DNA of 42,023 nucleotides, from contig SHLQ01000007.1 in NCBI GenBank assembly GCA_004282895.1, forward strand, positions 1 through 42,023, given 5' to 3'. The translations under genes and the position numbers were made by a program. Source of the DNA: Acidimicrobiales bacterium. GTDB taxonomy: Bacteria > Actinomycetota > Acidimicrobiia > Acidimicrobiales > SHLQ01. The notes under the pieces were generated by a model. That model ran no database searches, was not told where the DNA came from, and saw only the letters and a program-made list of their open reading frames with translations. The number at the start of each line of letters is the position of its first letter. The stretch's first letter is position 1. This document shows positions 7,427-15,732 of the stretch, piece after piece.

Positions 7427-8781
7427 CGCTCACACGTGCGCAACGGCTCGTTGGTGGACGGCAAACCGGGACGGTGGGTCCGGCAGAGATCTGAGCCGGT
7501 GTTCCCACTGATGACGTCGCGTTGTGGTCCACCGATCAGCTCGTCGTTGCCCTGGTTGCCAGACAAACGATCTCGCCCGGTCTGACCGTCGAGTCGATCA
7601 TCACCAGCACCGCCACGAATCGTGTCGTGGCCTCGTCCACCAAGTACCACGTCGCGGCCACCGCCGGCGTGGACGACGTCGTTGCCGTTGCCGGCACAGA
7701 TGATGTCGTTGCCGCCACCGCCGTAGATCACGTCGTTGCCACCCAAAGCAACGATGACGTCGTCTCCTGGGGTGCCCTGGATGGTCTCACTGAGGTTCGA
7801 ACCGACAATGGTGGCGACCTGAGAGCGGCATTTCGGTGTGTGGTCCTCAAATGATCCGCCCGCCGGAGCGGCGGCATCGAACGCAACGACCTGGTACCGG
7901 TGACTCACAGGCCCGCTGCTGGTGGTGATTCCGGACACCGCGACCTCGTAGACGGTGTCGAAACCGGCCACGGGATCGGCGTTCAGCGGCTCCCAACCAA
8001 GGGTTGCGTCGCCGAAGCCGGTGGCAACCGGCAGCAGCTTGACGTTCACGGGCTTGCCGTTGCGTGTCATCGAGACGGTGGCGTTCGAGAAGTCCGCGCC
8101 GTCCGTGTGGGAGAGCGACCAACGGGGAAACACCATGTCGTTGGGCGTGTAGCCATGGGGCGGCCAGGAGACCCAGGTCGGGCCCGGTTGTTCGGCGCCG
8201 ATGCCATCGATGACGCTGATAGCGCTGGCCCACGACGTGTTGCCGACGCCAACACGGTCCAGGCGTGAGTACATCAGCCAACGTCGATGTCCCAAGTCCG
8301 AATTGGAGGCGCCAGGATCCTCCATCTGGGCCACGATGCCGCGAGGACCAGCCACACCAAGGGTCAGGTTGCTGAGACCGGCAGACGCCGCGCCGCTCGC
8401 CGAATAGCACGACCAATCGGAAGCCGGGTAGTGGTCCAACGCGGCCTCGGCGTGCATCATGACCGCAGCCGCCTGCGCGGCGGTGGAGCTCGTGGCATCG
8501 AGCGAAACCGCGTCGAGTCCGGACATGGCCCGGAACCAGTTGATCGAGCTCACGGTCGCCGTTTTGAACTGGGCACTCGTCTGCCCACCGTCACACACGT
8601 CCGCGTCACCGGTCCAGCGATGATGAATCCGCGTAGCGTCCTCGACCGAGGAGAGGTAGCTGGCCAGCACGGCCTGGCGGTCGGTCGTGTCGATCCCGCC
8701 CGCTGACGAAGCGGTTGCGGGGTTGCTCACGACGGCCAACATGGCCGCGGTGAGGATGGTGATGACTATCGGAATTCGCAA
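7423..8781 (-). CDS. Secreted CAP-domain protein with RTX calcium-binding tail
   Basis: About 452 residues, with a signal peptide (LRIPIVITILTAAMLAVVSNPATASS) and a CAP/SCP-like domain including HAEAALDHYP and the DLGHRRWLMY motif. A beta-rich middle follows, then a C-terminal RTX block (about the last 135 residues) of GGxGxDxI nonapeptides that fold as a calcium-stabilised beta-roll. CAP proteins are secreted and bind lipids or act on extracellular partners; the exact activity is unknown. The TTG at 8781 is chosen because it lies 7 bases after the M23-RTX stop with TGAGGT just upstream; an in-frame ATG at 8817 would overlap that gene and add 12 residues. It is likely co-transcribed with the M23-RTX gene. 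Four cysteines flank and mark the RTX block. Confidence 0.82.
   Translation of the reverse strand: MRIPIVITILTAAMLAVVSNPATASSAGGIDTTDRQAVLASYLSSVEDATRIHHRWTGDADVCDGGQTSAQFKTATVSSINWFRAMSGLDAVSLDATSSTAAQAAAVMMHAEAALDHYPASDWSCYSASGAASAGLSNLTLGVAGPRGIVAQMEDPGASNSDLGHRRWLMYSRLDRVGVGNTSWASAISVIDGIGAEQPGPTWVSWPPHGYTPNDMVFPRWSLSHTDGADFSNATVSMTRNGKPVNVKLLPVATGFGDATLGWEPLNADPVAGFDTVYEVAVSGITTSSGPVSHRYQVVAFDAAAPAGGSFEDHTPKCRSQVATIVGSNLSETIQGTPGDDVIVALGGNDVIYGGGGNDIICAGNGNDVVHAGGGRDVVLGGRGHDTIRGGAGDDRLDGQTGRDRLSGNQGNDELIGGPQRDVISGNTGSDLCRTHRPGLPSTNEPLRTCER
7490..7800 (-). repeat. RTX nonapeptide-coding repeats (CAP protein)
   Basis: Degenerate 27-base units encode GGxGxDxIx repeats in the CAP-RTX protein. 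They are protein-coding repeats, not a CRISPR array. Confidence 0.8.
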
Positions 8782-8788
8782 CCCAACC

Positions 8789-10252
8789 TCAGTATTCGCA
8801 CTTGATGACGGTCGCATCCCCCGGCTCGGCGCACAGATCGGTGCCTGCGCCTCCGTCCAAGGGATTTGAGCCATCGCCCCCAAAGAGTCGGTCGCGCCCC
8901 GCTCCACCAAACACCGCATCATTGCCGGTTCCGCCGACGAGGCGGTCGTTGCCGCCTGAGCCTCGGACCGTGTCGTGACCGACGCCTCCGAGAATGACGT
9001 CGGGGCCGGTACCACCCGTTGCGTCGTCATGCCCTGCGCCGCCCGATACCCGATCGCGGCCTGCGCCTCCGTCGAGGATGTCCGCGCCACGTCGACCCCA
9101 GAGTCGATCGTTGCCTTCGCCTCCGGAAATCGTGTCGTTGCCGACATCACCGTCGATGAGGTCGTTGCCGGGACCGCCGTCTATTGCGTCGTTGCCCGCC
9201 CCTCCGCAGATCACGTCGTCGCCGGCACCGGCGGCGATTTCGTCGGCGCCGTCGGTGCCGATCAGAACGTCGGGTCCATCGGTGCCGAACGTGGAGGTAG
9301 CGACGTACCCAAGGCAGGTGTCGAGGCCGACGACGGAGGCCGGGTCGTAGCCAACGGGGTCTGACCACGGCGTGAACACGGTGCCGAATTGCGTCCGCAT
9401 TCGCACGATGTAGGTCCATCCATCAGTGACGGCAAGTTTGCGAATCGACTCGGTTGTGACCGCAAGGGGTGTCACCAGGTTGCCTTCGCCGGTCACGGCT
9501 GTGAGTTCCACCTCGAAGCTGGTTCCAAGTGCGTCGGCGGGCGCAGCGACTCCGAAGTGTCCGACGCCTGCGAATACCACGGGTGGGCTACTGGTCAGAG
9601 CCACCCCGTCGAGGCAGGCGAAGTCTTCGTTCGTGATGATGGATCCGTAGGGCACATCGCGCCAATCCGTGTAGCCGAGGACATCGGGGTATTGGACGAC
9701 TTCGCCGTCGATACAGGACAGCAATGGGCCAAACGGGGTGCGGGTGCCGCGCGGGAAGTGTTCGTCGTAGTGCAGATGGACGGAACGAGCACTACCGGTA
9801 TTGCCCGCGGTGCCAACGATCTGGCCTGTCTGGATGATGTCGCCGTCGCGTACGAGCACCTCATCGAGGTGGAGGTAACGGGAGGATGTTCCGTCGGAAT
9901 GGCCGATCTCGACAAACAGCCCGGCACCGCCACGGCACCAGCTGGCACGACAGTCGAGCTCGGTTTGGAGGACCACGCCGGCGCCAGCCGCATGGATCGG
10001 TGTGCCGAGTTCCATTCCGATATCGACGGCCGGTGTGCGGTGGTGGTTCGTGCAGCCTCCGTGAGCGGAGGGATTACGTTCCGTACACCACACCTCAAAG
10101 CTGCCGATCCACGGTGTGGCAACCGGCTGGGTGTTCGCGATCGGCTCGGCCGGAGGATCGTCCTGTCCCGAAGCCGCGGACGGCATCAGAAGCGTCGCCA
10201 ACAACACGGTTATGGACGCGAGCGCGTACATACGTGCAGATGCAGAGGGCAT
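8789..10252 (-). CDS. Secreted M23 (LytM-like) peptidase with RTX tail
   Basis: The 487-residue protein has a signal peptide (ALASITVLLATLLMPSAASG, ending near residue 29) and an M23-type domain at about 45-200. That domain holds NHHRTPAVDIG with the zinc His/Asp, SRYLHLDEV, and the HLHYDEHF HxH motif, as in peptidoglycan-cleaving or LytM scaffold proteins. A beta-sandwich-like region follows (about 230-310), then an RTX calcium-binding block from about residue 312 to the end. The ATG at 10252 has AAAGGA 5 bases upstream; the longer frame is not supported. The first metal site is HRTPAVD rather than the commoner HxGxD, so activity is not assured. The CAP-RTX gene begins within 8 bases of its stop. 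Confidence 0.87.
   Translation of the reverse strand: MPSASARMYALASITVLLATLLMPSAASGQDDPPAEPIANTQPVATPWIGSFEVWCTERNPSAHGGCTNHHRTPAVDIGMELGTPIHAAGAGVVLQTELDCRASWCRGGAGLFVEIGHSDGTSSRYLHLDEVLVRDGDIIQTGQIVGTAGNTGSARSVHLHYDEHFPRGTRTPFGPLLSCIDGEVVQYPDVLGYTDWRDVPYGSIITNEDFACLDGVALTSSPPVVFAGVGHFGVAAPADALGTSFEVELTAVTGEGNLVTPLAVTTESIRKLAVTDGWTYIVRMRTQFGTVFTPWSDPVGYDPASVVGLDTCLGYVATSTFGTDGPDVLIGTDGADEIAAGAGDDVICGGAGNDAIDGGPGNDLIDGDVGNDTISGGEGNDRLWGRRGADILDGGAGRDRVSGGAGHDDATGGTGPDVILGGVGHDTVRGSGGNDRLVGGTGNDAVFGGAGRDRLFGGDGSNPLDGGAGTDLCAEPGDATVIKCEY
8840..9290 (-). repeat. RTX nonapeptide-coding repeats (M23 protein)
   Basis: About fifteen degenerate 27-base units encode GGxGxDxIx repeats. The segment is bounded by a Cys upstream and by a DLC...C pair at the very C-terminus, as in the other two RTX proteins of the window. 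Confidence 0.8.
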
Positions 10253-10436
10253 GTGATCCTTTAGGCGGCGTAACAGGACGGCAACAATAGTTACACATCC
10301 GTCATGTCTTGTCGTTGCTGGACGCGGAGTTTGTGGCCACAGCCGGTTGGCATGAAAGGAAATTCTCGACATAGGCCCGTATCATCGACAAGTCGGGGAT
10401 TTTCATTGAGAAAAACTGGTGGCCGAAAGGGAGACC

Positions 10437-11591
10437 GTGGAAGACGAGAATGGGCGCAGAGGCGGTCTCTCGAAATGGCTGATGGTCCTCTTGGCAGTTG
10501 GTGCCTTCTTGTACGGCGTGTCCTGGCTCGTCACGAGTGGATCGGACACCGATGAGACCGCGGCTGACGTATCGACCGAAGACTCCGATGACGCGCAGTC
10601 CACGTCCACCACGGCATCGAGCGAACCCGCCGATGAAACGACGAGCGCTCCGCCAACCACGGCGCCCGCGACCGTCACCACGACCACAACCGCTGTAGTT
10701 CTGACCAGCACGATCGGTGCCGAGCTCGAGGCCGCCGACGACCTCTCCCAGATCACTGCGGTCGTTCAATCGCTCGGGCTCCGGGACACCCTCGATGGTG
10801 CTGGACCGTTCACCTTTTTTGCACCGCCCAACGCCGTCTTCGCATCGATTGACCGTGACCTTCTGACCGCCGTCACGGCCGACGAGGATCTGCTGCGAGC
10901 CGTGGCGATGAACCACCTGGTCGAGGGTGAAACCTCGTCATTGCGCGAACTCGACGCACCGCTCGTCACGATGGGCGGCGCGGAACTGATCTTCGAAGTC
11001 ATCGATGGCGATCTGTTTCTGCAAACGGAATCCGGCCCCGTTGCTGTTACGGAAAGTCGCATCGCGACCGACAACGGCGTGATCCACGGCATCGATGGGC
11101 TGGTGCTCCCGGACAGCGCAACCACACCACCGGCCAGCGACGATGACGAACCCGCGGACGACCCGGCATCCGATGACGAACCCACCGACGAACCTGTGGA
11201 CGAATCGGATGATGAGCCAACGGGGACGCCGAACGAGACCGTCGACGCGATCGGCGCTCTGCTGGCGCTCGACCCGGTGCAGTTTGATGACAGTTCCGCC
11301 GACATCAAGGCGGAGTCGCTCGCGACGCTCGATCAGGTCGTGGCGATTCTCGAGGCCGACCAGGCAACCGAACTCGAGATCGCCGGTCACACCGACGACA
11401 TCGGCCCGGCCGACGGCAACCAACGGTGGTCCGAACGTCGGGCCAACTCCGTTCGCGACTATCTGATCGCTCAAGGGGTCGACGCCGATCGACTCGTGGC
11501 CGTCGGGTACGGAGAGAACAATCCGGTCGCAGACAACACCACTGAAGAGGGACGAGCCGAGAATCGACGGATCGAGTTCACCCTCCTCTGA
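10437..11591 (+). CDS. Fasciclin-domain and OmpA-domain membrane protein
   Basis: About 384 residues, with a short cytoplasmic N-terminus and a transmembrane helix (WLMVLLAVGAFLYGVSWLV, about 14-32). A Thr/Ser-rich stalk follows, then a fasciclin (FAS1) adhesion domain (about 90-200, with FTFFAPPNAVF and DNGVIHGIDGLVLP), an acidic Asp/Glu/Pro linker, and an OmpA-type peptidoglycan-binding domain (about 270-384, with IAGHTDDIG and SERRANSV). It probably presents an adhesion module while gripping peptidoglycan. GTG at 10437 is preferred to GTG at 10419 because AAAGGGAG lies just upstream. It is divergent from the M23-RTX gene. The fusion of FAS1 and OmpA in one anchored protein is uncommon. Confidence 0.87.
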   Translation: MEDENGRRGGLSKWLMVLLAVGAFLYGVSWLVTSGSDTDETAADVSTEDSDDAQSTSTTASSEPADETTSAPPTTAPATVTTTTTAVVLTSTIGAELEAADDLSQITAVVQSLGLRDTLDGAGPFTFFAPPNAVFASIDRDLLTAVTADEDLLRAVAMNHLVEGETSSLRELDAPLVTMGGAELIFEVIDGDLFLQTESGPVAVTESRIATDNGVIHGIDGLVLPDSATTPPASDDDEPADDPASDDEPTDEPVDESDDEPTGTPNETVDAIGALLALDPVQFDDSSADIKAESLATLDQVVAILEADQATELEIAGHTDDIGPADGNQRWSERRANSVRDYLIAQGVDADRLVAVGYGENNPVADNTTEEGRAENRRIEFTLL

Positions 11592-11620
11592 CGAGTCCTG
11601 TCGGGGCGGCCAGCGGAAAC

Positions 11621-11626
11621 TACGGT
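11621..11626 (+). promoter_or_regulatory. -10 element (TACGGT) of a leaderless OsmC mRNA
   Basis: TACGGT is followed by GGCGCC and the ATG at 11633, so transcription is predicted to begin at the start codon. No Shine-Dalgarno is present. Confidence 0.4.
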
Positions 11627-11632
11627 GGCGCC

Positions 11633-12058
11633 ATGACCACCATTACTGCAGATCTAACCGCCGGAGCCGTCGTTGAGCTGCGAAACGGGCGACACGTCTG
11701 GCATGCCGACGAACCTTTGGAGCTCAACGGCACCGATACCGGCCCGAACCCGTACGAGCTCCTGCTCGGCGCGCTGGGCGCGTGTACCTGCATCACTCTT
11801 TCGTTCTATTGCCAACGCAAAGGCTGGGCGCTGGAATCGGTGTCGGCCTCTTATACGTACGACAAGATCCACGCCGACGACTGCGAACATTGCGACGACG
11901 ACGCTTCCGGTTTTCTTCACAACGTCGAGGCGGAGATCTTCATTGATGGCGACTTCGATGATGATCAGCGGGCGCGTCTGGCGGACATCGCCACCCGCTG
12001 TCCGGTTCACAAAACCCTCGACCAGGGAATGGTGTTCGCCGAAACGATCACGTTCTAG
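11633..12058 (+). CDS. OsmC-family peroxiredoxin-like protein
   Basis: The 141-residue protein has the OsmC/Ohr fold. Both redox cysteines are visible, one in the GALGACTCITLSFYCQRKGW helix and one in TRCPVHKTL. OsmC proteins reduce organic hydroperoxides using thiol partners in the cytoplasm, although many members of this YhfA-like branch are uncharacterised. An additional CEHCDDD segment sits in the middle and could bind metal. It stands alone, with a leaderless-type promoter six bases upstream of the ATG. Family assignment is firm, substrate unknown. Confidence 0.9.
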   Translation: MTTITADLTAGAVVELRNGRHVWHADEPLELNGTDTGPNPYELLLGALGACTCITLSFYCQRKGWALESVSASYTYDKIHADDCEHCDDDASGFLHNVEAEIFIDGDFDDDQRARLADIATRCPVHKTLDQGMVFAETITF

Positions 12059-12134
12059 CGGATTAACACCTGCCCGGAGCGCTCCACTACGGTGCGTTTC
12101 CCACGGGTGGAGAAGGGGCCTGGAAAGGCCTTCC

Positions 12135-12449
12135 GTGACAGACACGACCGCGTCAAGGACCGTCGTGAATCAGCTGCATCGAGCGATGAAACTCGACGCT
12201 GCGCTCGCGTGGTTCAACGGGATTCTCAGTGGAGACGACTGGACGACTCGCGACCGGGTCGAGGTCATTGCCGATGACGGCCATCGAACGGTGCACTACA
12301 CGGTCTGGGGTTCCCGCTGGTGTCTCGAGATCGATGTCGAGGAGGCGGCGATCCTTGGCGGTGTCACCGTTTCGGCTCGGGTGAAGGACCCGGCGTCGGG
12401 ATATGAGCTGCCCGAATTGACCCAACTTGCCCGAGCACTCGTGCCCTGA
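12135..12449 (+). CDS. Conserved-looking 104-residue hypothetical protein
   Basis: I do not recognise a family. The protein is soluble, with no signal or membrane segment. It alternates short helices and strands (AMKLDAALAWFNGI, then VEVIADDGHRTVHYTVWGSRWCLEIDVEE), which looks like a compact alpha-beta domain. GTG at 12135 is chosen because AAAGG at 12124-12128 is 6 bases upstream; longer in-frame sequence runs through the OsmC gene in another frame. It ends 9 bases before the stop of the convergent Tat-type gene. Confidence 0.6.
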   Translation: MTDTTASRTVVNQLHRAMKLDAALAWFNGILSGDDWTTRDRVEVIADDGHRTVHYTVWGSRWCLEIDVEEAAILGGVTVSARVKDPASGYELPELTQLARALVP

Positions 12450-12458
12450 CGGTCTGCG

Positions 12459-13076
12459 CTACGGCGCGCAGCAATTGGTGATGACGCGGATTCCGTCCAA
12501 CGCGGGACCAAAACGCATACTCCAGCGCAAGGAGTTCGCGCCGGGCGTGAGATCCAGCCACATGAGGTCGCTGACCTCCATGGGTGCGTTGAAGTACGTG
12601 GTTCCGGGTGCTTGAAGATACGTCGAGCTGTTGAGCTGCGCGGTGCGGTAGATCAGCCCGATGATGGATGCGTTCCCGAAGGTCATGGTCCCGGTCAGCG
12701 TCCCGTTGTCATCCAGACGGTCGCCGTGCACGTAGAACGAACAGATCTGCGTTCCGGCCGGGATGGTCGCGTTCTCGTTGGAGTTGCCAGTGAAGCCGCT
12801 GCCGGCGGATACCCGGTTGACGGCCAGACCGGCCGTCAGCGTGAACGGACCAACCTCCTGAAACACCCACGTGTTCGTGTTCGAATCAAGACCGGGGGTT
12901 CCCTCGGCGATGGTGGCCGGCGGAGTGATGTAGGTCGCTCCTCCGCTTGCGACCGGAATGTCGGTTGCTACCGAGCCCGTCGCCGCAGCAACGCGGTCAA
13001 GGGCCAACACCGAGGGCGCTATCCACGCGGTCGTGGACAGCATAAGCCCGCCGCCGAGCGCTTTTCGCCTATTCAC
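12459..13076 (-). CDS. Probable Tat-exported protein of unknown function
   Basis: The 205-residue protein begins MNRRKALGGGLMLSTTAW, a twin-arginine pattern followed by a moderately hydrophobic stretch and an AAA cleavage region near residues 30-32. The mature part is Thr/Ser/Asn-rich and probably all beta (TLTGTMTFGNASIIGLIYRT). It ends with RVITNCCAP, in which two adjacent cysteines lie three residues from the end. No domain is recognised. Tat export would imply folding before secretion, perhaps with a cofactor, but none is evident. It stands alone between convergent and co-directional neighbours. Confidence 0.68.
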   Translation of the reverse strand: MNRRKALGGGLMLSTTAWIAPSVLALDRVAAATGSVATDIPVASGGATYITPPATIAEGTPGLDSNTNTWVFQEVGPFTLTAGLAVNRVSAGSGFTGNSNENATIPAGTQICSFYVHGDRLDDNGTLTGTMTFGNASIIGLIYRTAQLNSSTYLQAPGTTYFNAPMEVSDLMWLDLTPGANSLRWSMRFGPALDGIRVITNCCAP

Positions 13077-13106
13077 CTCATCCCATCGGCGGGAGCGTCG
13101 GTCGCG

Positions 13107-13805
13107 TTAGCTTCCGAACGGGTTGACCGTGCGGTCGATTTGGGTGAGCTCGCAGGTGTCCGGATCGCCCATACCGGTTAGATCAATCACGCGAACATCG
13201 ATCGTTTCACCCGACTCCGCTGGCGCCGAGCGTACGGACGAGGTGACGGCCGCCCCCGAGTCATCGACCCAGGCGATGTCGACGAGGTAGGCGGCGGTGC
13301 GGTCGCTGTTGTTGGTGATCGTCACCACCGCCTGACCAATTGCGCCCGAGTTGCTGGCCCGGCACTCGACGAGGTCGACGTCGTCCTCCGGTGGGAACTC
13401 CTCGTTCAACGCACTGTCCGAGTCCCCGAAGAGAAACGAGTCGCCGTCATTGAGTGCCTGCACGATGATGAACGTCGACAGAACGGCAAACGCGACCGCC
13501 AAGACACCGAGCACCATGCCGCCGATCGCGAGCCGGCGACCATCGAGTCCGGCCTTGCTGCGTTTGTATCCAATCGCGCTGAGGATGAAACCGGTGAGGC
13601 CGATGAATCCGCCAACGACGATGATGGCGAGCACCAGCCCCATGACGGAAACGAGGATTCCGGCGATGGCGATGGGGTTTTCCGTGGACTCCTCGGTCGC
13701 CGCGGCTGCGCCGCTGTCTGAGGGCGCGGCTGGTGGTCGCGGGGGAGTGGGGGACTCAGACACCTCACCACGATAAGTCGGGCGGAACCAATCGTCGACC
13801 GTCAC
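13107..13805 (-). CDS. DUF4190-like two-helix membrane protein
   Basis: About 232 residues. A Pro/Ala-rich N-terminus (about 1-40) precedes hydrophobic segments at about 45-78 (IAIAGILVSVMGLVLAIIVV, then IGLTGFILSAIGYKRSK) and about 91-115 (LAIGGMVLGVLAVAFAVLST). This is the layout of DUF4190 proteins. An acidic linker and an extracellular beta domain follow (about 145-232), with two cysteines (VECRAS and DTCELTQ) that could form a disulphide. The start is ambiguous: GTG at 13805 gives this length, while GTG at 13763 would begin MSESPTPPRPP and is equally plausible. Function is unknown. It diverges from the HD-domain gene with 27 bases between. Confidence 0.72.
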   Translation of the reverse strand: MTVDDWFRPTYRGEVSESPTPPRPPAAPSDSGAAAATEESTENPIAIAGILVSVMGLVLAIIVVGGFIGLTGFILSAIGYKRSKAGLDGRRLAIGGMVLGVLAVAFAVLSTFIIVQALNDGDSFLFGDSDSALNEEFPPEDDVDLVECRASNSGAIGQAVVTITNNSDRTAAYLVDIAWVDDSGAAVTSSVRSAPAESGETIDVRVIDLTGMGDPDTCELTQIDRTVNPFGS

Positions 13806-13818
13806 CGCAATGCGTGGC

Positions 13819-13824
13819 TATCCT
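13819..13824 (+). promoter_or_regulatory. -10 element (TATCCT) of the HD-domain gene
   Basis: TATCCT lies 8 bases before the GTG at 13833, predicting a leaderless or nearly leaderless transcript. Confidence 0.35.
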
Positions 13825-13832
13825 TCGCGGTT

Positions 13833-14609
13833 GTGAGTGCATCCCCCGAAGCCGAGGAACTCGCCGCGATTTTGGCGCCAGAGGACCCAACCCCAAGTCT
13901 GTGGTCAGCGTTCGATTCTGGCCGTATGGACGACCTCGCGCCCGAGTTGGCCCTCCTGCGTATGGAGCAGGACCCGATCCATCGCCACAAGGACGTGCTG
14001 GCGCACACCGTCGCTGTTGTGGGAAAGACCAAACCCGATCTCCGGATTCGACTCGGTGCGTTGTTCCACGACGTTGGCAAGCCACGGACCCGCCGCATCG
14101 ACAGCGATGGCGTCACGTTCCGGCATCACGAAGCGGTGGGCGCACGTATGACGCGCAAGCGCCTGACCGCCTTGGGGTTCCCGGAGGACATGGTCGACAC
14201 GGTTTGTGAACTCGTGCGCATGTCGGGGAGGTTCAAGGGGTACAGCGATGGCTGGTCAGACTCCGCCGTGCGCCGGTATGCCCGCGAAGCGGGACCGCTG
14301 CTGGGCGACCTCAATCACCTGATTCGCTGCGATTGCACCACCAGAAACAAGCAGAAGGCGGCTGGGATTCAGGCAGCGATGGACGACCTCGAACGCCGAA
14401 TCGCCGAGCTGGCCGAAGCCGACCGGCGGGCGGCCGAACGACCGGACATGGATGGCTCCGACGTGATGGCCTACCTCGACATCCCGCCCGGGCCCGCCGT
14501 GGGTGAAGCGGTGCGCATGCTGCTCGAGATCAAGCGTGCGGAAGGTCAACTAGACCGCGGCGAGCTTGAGTCGCGGCTCGACGCCTGGTGGGCCGAGCGC
14601 ACTCGCTGA
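13833..14609 (+). CDS. Stand-alone HD/C-terminal half of a CCA-adding enzyme homologue
   Basis: The 258-residue protein lines up with the C-terminal half of actinobacterial CCA tRNA nucleotidyltransferase (PcnA/Cca). Residues 40-105 are the HD hydrolase domain (HRHKDVLAHT, LFHDVGKPRTRR with His79-Asp80, RHHEAVGARM). Residues 130-175 match its RFKGYSDGWSDSAVRRYA and RCDCTTRNK segments. Residues 200-255 match the tail (LDIPPGPAVGEAV ... WW). The N-terminal nucleotidyltransferase head and neck are missing, and upstream sequence holds an opposite-strand gene, so this is not a truncation by the window. It cannot add CCA itself. It may be a phosphohydrolase (2',3'-cyclic phosphodiesterase or phosphatase) or a tRNA-binding protein. 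GTG at 13833 is the only good start. Confidence 0.85.
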   Translation: MSASPEAEELAAILAPEDPTPSLWSAFDSGRMDDLAPELALLRMEQDPIHRHKDVLAHTVAVVGKTKPDLRIRLGALFHDVGKPRTRRIDSDGVTFRHHEAVGARMTRKRLTALGFPEDMVDTVCELVRMSGRFKGYSDGWSDSAVRRYAREAGPLLGDLNHLIRCDCTTRNKQKAAGIQAAMDDLERRIAELAEADRRAAERPDMDGSDVMAYLDIPPGPAVGEAVRMLLEIKRAEGQLDRGELESRLDAWWAERTR

Positions 14610-14612
14610 GAG

Positions 14613-15557
14613 CTACGGGTTCAGCCCGAACTCGACACGACGGTTGGCCAACCTGCCCTCTTCGGTGGCGTTGCTGGCAATTGGCTGATCTTCGCCGCGA
14701 CCAGCGACGGTGATGCGCGAGGCGGCAACATCCTTCGCGATGAGGCGGTCGGCTGCTGCCTGCGCTCGTCGTTCCGACAGGGCCTGGTTGCCACCCGCCG
14801 GCCCTTCGCTGTCCGTGTGTCCCGTGACGTCGACCGTCAACGTGTCATCGGCGATCATGGCGGCGGCGATGCGGTCGATCAGCGGCAGGTAGGCCTCGTT
14901 GACGTCGTTGCGGTTGTACCCGAAGAGATCGGGCGCCGAGAGACGAAAGAGCACCGTCGTGGGTGGAGGGAAACTCGCATCGACGATCTGCTCGTCGATC
15001 ACGGTGAAGCCCTCAAATACCGAGGACGTCAGTTGCAGAACCTCATCGGCGGTCGAATCGGTTGGTAGCCCGCCGACGAGAGTGACCGTATCGACACCAA
15101 GATCGGCGATCGCCCCTGGTGGGGTGGCGGCGAGTTGCTCGGGCGATTCGGGGGCGCGGGCGGAGACCTCGGGAAGGGTTGTCGTCGTTGTTGACGTCGT
15201 GGTCGTCGACGTCGTGGTCGACGTTGTGGTGGAGCTCGTACTGGTGGTGCTGGTGGACGAACGTGACGTTGTTGGTGTCACGCTGACATCTGCACCTGAA
15301 CCGATCGGACCTTCGTCGTCGGTCTCATCGGTGGCACCACCATCGTGCGTTTCGTTCTCGCCGTCGCCGACGCTGCTGTCCGTGACCGTGACGTCGGAGG
15401 ATTCGTTGTCAAAGGCGAAGTATCCAGCCACGCCGATACCGAGCAAACCAAGGAGAAGCAGGCCAAGGAACTTGCCCCGGTGCAGCAACCAGAGGTCTTC
15501 CACGGCGTCAGCAAACTTCCATCGCCATGGGTAGTGATCCGCGCTCGATTCTGCCAT
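14613..15557 (-). CDS. Thr-rich stalk OmpA-domain membrane protein
   Basis: The 314-residue protein has a 28-residue cytoplasmic segment, a transmembrane helix (about 30-48, FLGLLLLGLLGIGVAGYFAF), an acidic then Ser/Thr-rich stalk (about 50-130), a globular region (about 145-215), and an OmpA domain (about 215-314, with VTGHTDSEG and SERRAQAA). It is the third OmpA-domain protein in the block and, like the others, is a single-pass membrane protein likely gripping peptidoglycan. ATG at 15557 is chosen because AAGGA lies 5 bases upstream (TACGT spacer). Nothing shows its specific partner. Confidence 0.86.
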   Translation of the reverse strand: MAESSADHYPWRWKFADAVEDLWLLHRGKFLGLLLLGLLGIGVAGYFAFDNESSDVTVTDSSVGDGENETHDGGATDETDDEGPIGSGADVSVTPTTSRSSTSTTSTSSTTTSTTTSTTTTSTTTTTLPEVSARAPESPEQLAATPPGAIADLGVDTVTLVGGLPTDSTADEVLQLTSSVFEGFTVIDEQIVDASFPPPTTVLFRLSAPDLFGYNRNDVNEAYLPLIDRIAAAMIADDTLTVDVTGHTDSEGPAGGNQALSERRAQAAADRLIAKDVAASRITVAGRGEDQPIASNATEEGRLANRRVEFGLNP

Positions 15558-15670
15558 ACGTATCCTTCGGTGCCGCACCCGCCGCAATGAGCATCAGCGG
15601 GGTCGATTTCCGTAGTTTGTCGTGTTCGTTTGATCGAAGGGAACATCCTTCGGTCGGATCACCACACTAG

Positions 15671-15708
15671 GTGACGCTTGGTCACGATGATCGCCCGCGG
15701 CGTACACT
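15671..15708 (+). promoter_or_regulatory. Putative promoter with GTGAC palindrome upstream of the 15733 gene
   Basis: GTGAC-N5-GTCAC (15671-15685) is a short palindrome overlapping a TTGGTC -35-like hexamer (15678-15683). TACACT (15703-15708) is a good -10, with a 19-base spacer. The GTG start at 15733 has AAAGGGA just upstream. Confidence 0.35.
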
Positions 15709-15732
15709 CGGCCGAATAGTGAAAGGGATGTA

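Noticed and set aside
7490-9290. Possible CRISPR-like regular repeats
   Set aside because: The repeats are degenerate 27-base units in frame with GGxGxDxIx protein motifs, without spacers, so they are RTX coding repeats.
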